The translations under genes were made by a program, and so were the position numbers. Below, piece after piece: positions 62,893 through 64,000 of a DNA stretch of 64,000 bases (positions are counted from its first letter, which is position 1; each line of letters begins with the position of its first letter). The stretch is from contig DATFYA010000045.1 of assembly GCA_035315345.1 (NCBI GenBank), positions 30,761-94,760 of the forward strand. The letters run 5' to 3'. Below the pieces are notes generated by a model. It saw only the letters and a program-made list of their open reading frames with translations. It was not told the origin of the DNA and made no database searches. Source of the DNA: Candidatus Methylomirabilota bacterium. GTDB taxonomy: Bacteria > Methylomirabilota > Methylomirabilia > Rokubacteriales > CSP1-6.

Positions 62893-63665
62893 CCCGCGAC
62901 GAGATCGGCGAGCTGGCGGCCGCGTACGCCCTGGGCGCGCTCGAGGGCGGCGAGCTCGCGCGCTTCGAGGCACTGCTGCGCGCGCAGGACGCCGACGCGC
63001 TGGCCGCGCTCCGCGACGCCGAGAGCACACTGGTGGACCTGGCCGCCGCCGCGCCGACGCCGCCGCCGCCGGCGGTGAAGGCGGCGCTGATGGAGCGCAT
63101 CGCGGCCGAGCCGGTCGCCGCGCGTCCGCCCGCCGTGCTCCCGCTGTCCCGCCGGCGGCGCCCGCTGTGGCCCGTCATCCTGAGCGGGGCGATGGCGGCC
63201 GGACTCGCGGCGGTCGTGGTCGGCTGGTCGGTGTCGGCGACCTACGAGCACCGGCTCGACGCCCTGGCCCGCGACGCCGATCAGCTGAAGGCCGAGCTGC
63301 GAAGCCAGCAGACGGTGCTGAAGATCCTGCGCGATCCCGCCACCCAGGTGGTGTCCCTCGCGGGTCTGCCGCCGGCTCCCAGCGCCCGCGCGCGGATGCT
63401 GTGGCACGCCACTGCGGGCGGGGTCTTCGTCGCGGCCGGACTGCCCGCGCCGCCCCCGGGCAAGGCCTACCAGCTGTGGGCGATCGCGGGCGGCAACGCG
63501 CCGGTCTCCGCCGGGGTATTCTCGGTGGACGCCAGCGGGACCGGCAGCCTCTCGGTCGCGCCGCTGCCGGGCGTGAGCGCGGTCAACGCCTTCGCGGTGA
63601 CGCTCGAGCCGGCGGGCGGGCGGCCCGCCCCGAGCGGCGAGATGTACCTCCTCGGCAAGTCCTGA
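62889..63665 (+). CDS. Anti-sigma factor (RskA-like)
   Basis: A 258-residue single-pass protein. N-terminal anti-sigma domain (LAAAYALGALEGGELARFEAL), one membrane helix (~97-117: LWPVILSGAMAAGLAAVVVGW) and an RskA-type outer domain (ARMLWHATAGGVFVAAGLP, YQLWAIAGG, FAVTLEPAGG). By family knowledge it holds the neighbouring ECF sigma factor at the membrane and releases it on an external redox or stress signal. Confidence 0.9.
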   Translation: MTRDEIGELAAAYALGALEGGELARFEALLRAQDADALAALRDAESTLVDLAAAAPTPPPPAVKAALMERIAAEPVAARPPAVLPLSRRRRPLWPVILSGAMAAGLAAVVVGWSVSATYEHRLDALARDADQLKAELRSQQTVLKILRDPATQVVSLAGLPPAPSARARMLWHATAGGVFVAAGLPAPPPGKAYQLWAIAGGNAPVSAGVFSVDASGTGSLSVAPLPGVSAVNAFAVTLEPAGGRPAPSGEMYLLGKS

Positions 63666-63772
63666 CCTCGGCCCCTCGCTTCCATCCGCCGGCCGCGATC
63701 CCGGAAAGTTGCGATGCACTCCCGCGAGGGGGAAGATGTGGCAGTCGCGGATGGCGAGGAGGTGAGAGAGCA

Positions 63773-63955
63773 GTGCGAGGAGCGATCAGGATCGTGGCGG
63801 GTCTGCTGCTGCTGACCGGCTGCTCGTCGGCGATGCCCGTGGACACGACGACCGCCAAGGCCACCGAGGCGCAGCAGTGCCAGCGCGGCGGCGGGTGGTG
63901 GCGCGCGAATCTGGGCGTCTGCGACTGGCAGGGGACCGGCAGCGGTAAGCAGTAA
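63773..63955 (+). CDS. Small lipoprotein with C-x3-GG-x-W...C motif
   Basis: A 60-residue lipoprotein starting at GTG 63773 after a gaggaggtgag ribosome site. Lipobox LLLLTGCSS (C17), then C36-QRG-GGWW...C50, the same motif as occurs twice in the lipoprotein at 43051. It sits just behind the ECF sigma/anti-sigma pair. Function unknown. Confidence 0.68.
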   Translation: MRGAIRIVAGLLLLTGCSSAMPVDTTTAKATEAQQCQRGGGWWRANLGVCDWQGTGSGKQ

Positions 63956-63960
63956 GCCGG

Positions 63961-64000
63961 ATGGAGACCGGCGTCCTCCTCGTGTTGGGCGCGCTGGCCT
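63961..64000 (+). CDS. Start of a gene cut by the window end
   Basis: An ATG at 63961 opens a frame reading METGVLLVLGALA to the window edge, which looks like the first helix of a membrane protein. Too short to identify. Confidence 0.35.
   Translation, partial: METGVLLVLGALA

Overview
The window is very GC-rich bacterial chromosome from a Gram-negative: it encodes outer-membrane porins (OprB-like, OprD-like), a PqiABC envelope system, NrfHA and an octaheme cytochrome. The mixture (box-pathway benzoate degradation beside a 4-hydroxybenzoyl-CoA-reductase-type enzyme, many small secreted or lipoprotein unknowns) fits a soil or subsurface lineage such as Candidatus Rokubacteria/Methylomirabilota. 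That placement is inference; there is no rRNA or other marker gene here. I see no rRNA, tRNA, CRISPR array, integrase or intact insertion sequence.

Layout. 1-4.3 kb: a tightly overlapping operon with a fused class-III aminotransferase/acyl-ACP-reductase-like protein (cut by the window edge), a GNAT-like acyltransferase and an SDR. 4.3-16.3 kb: an HdeD-like membrane protein, the DUF3300/DUF2950 pair, an orphan solute-binding protein, an OprB-like porin and envelope proteins and lipoproteins, ending in a secreted HAD phosphatase. 16.3-22.6 kb: an octaheme cytochrome c divergent from a histidine kinase, NarL-type response regulator and lone receiver. 22.7-33.6 kb: a secreted unknown, a sulfatase with a decayed second copy, a pqiAABC operon, a block of envelope-stress-like genes on the minus strand and an AI-2E family permease. 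33.7-41.4 kb: OprD-like porin, AspT/AsdA aspartate-alanine system, NrfHA and an HdeA-like chaperone. 41.4-46.9 kb: secreted unknowns, a broken lipoprotein gene, two FixJ-type regulators and a DUF1134 protein. 47-51 kb: histidine phosphatase, polyphosphate-glucokinase-like protein, glucose-6-phosphate dehydrogenase and NhaA. 51.2-62.2 kb: an aromatic catabolic operon (hcrCAB-like, XRE-cupin regulator, boxC, boxB, RidA-like protein, benzoate-CoA ligase, PaaK-like ligase). 62.3-64 kb: an ECF sigma/anti-sigma pair and a small lipoprotein.

The most striking feature is an 18-bp near-palindrome, consensus about RTNGGACCWWGGTCCYAT. I found it 13 times between 4,965 and 49,706, always outside coding sequence or just touching a gene end. 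It closely resembles the actinobacterial DosR/DevR box (GGGAC-N4-GTCCC), which is bound by a NarL-family response regulator. One copy lies upstream of the histidine kinase and another overlaps the stop codon of the NarL-type regulator gene. I infer a DosR-like regulon covering acid/envelope stress, redox cytochromes, glucose-6-phosphate metabolism and many secreted unknowns. The aromatic operon at 51-62 kb carries no copy.
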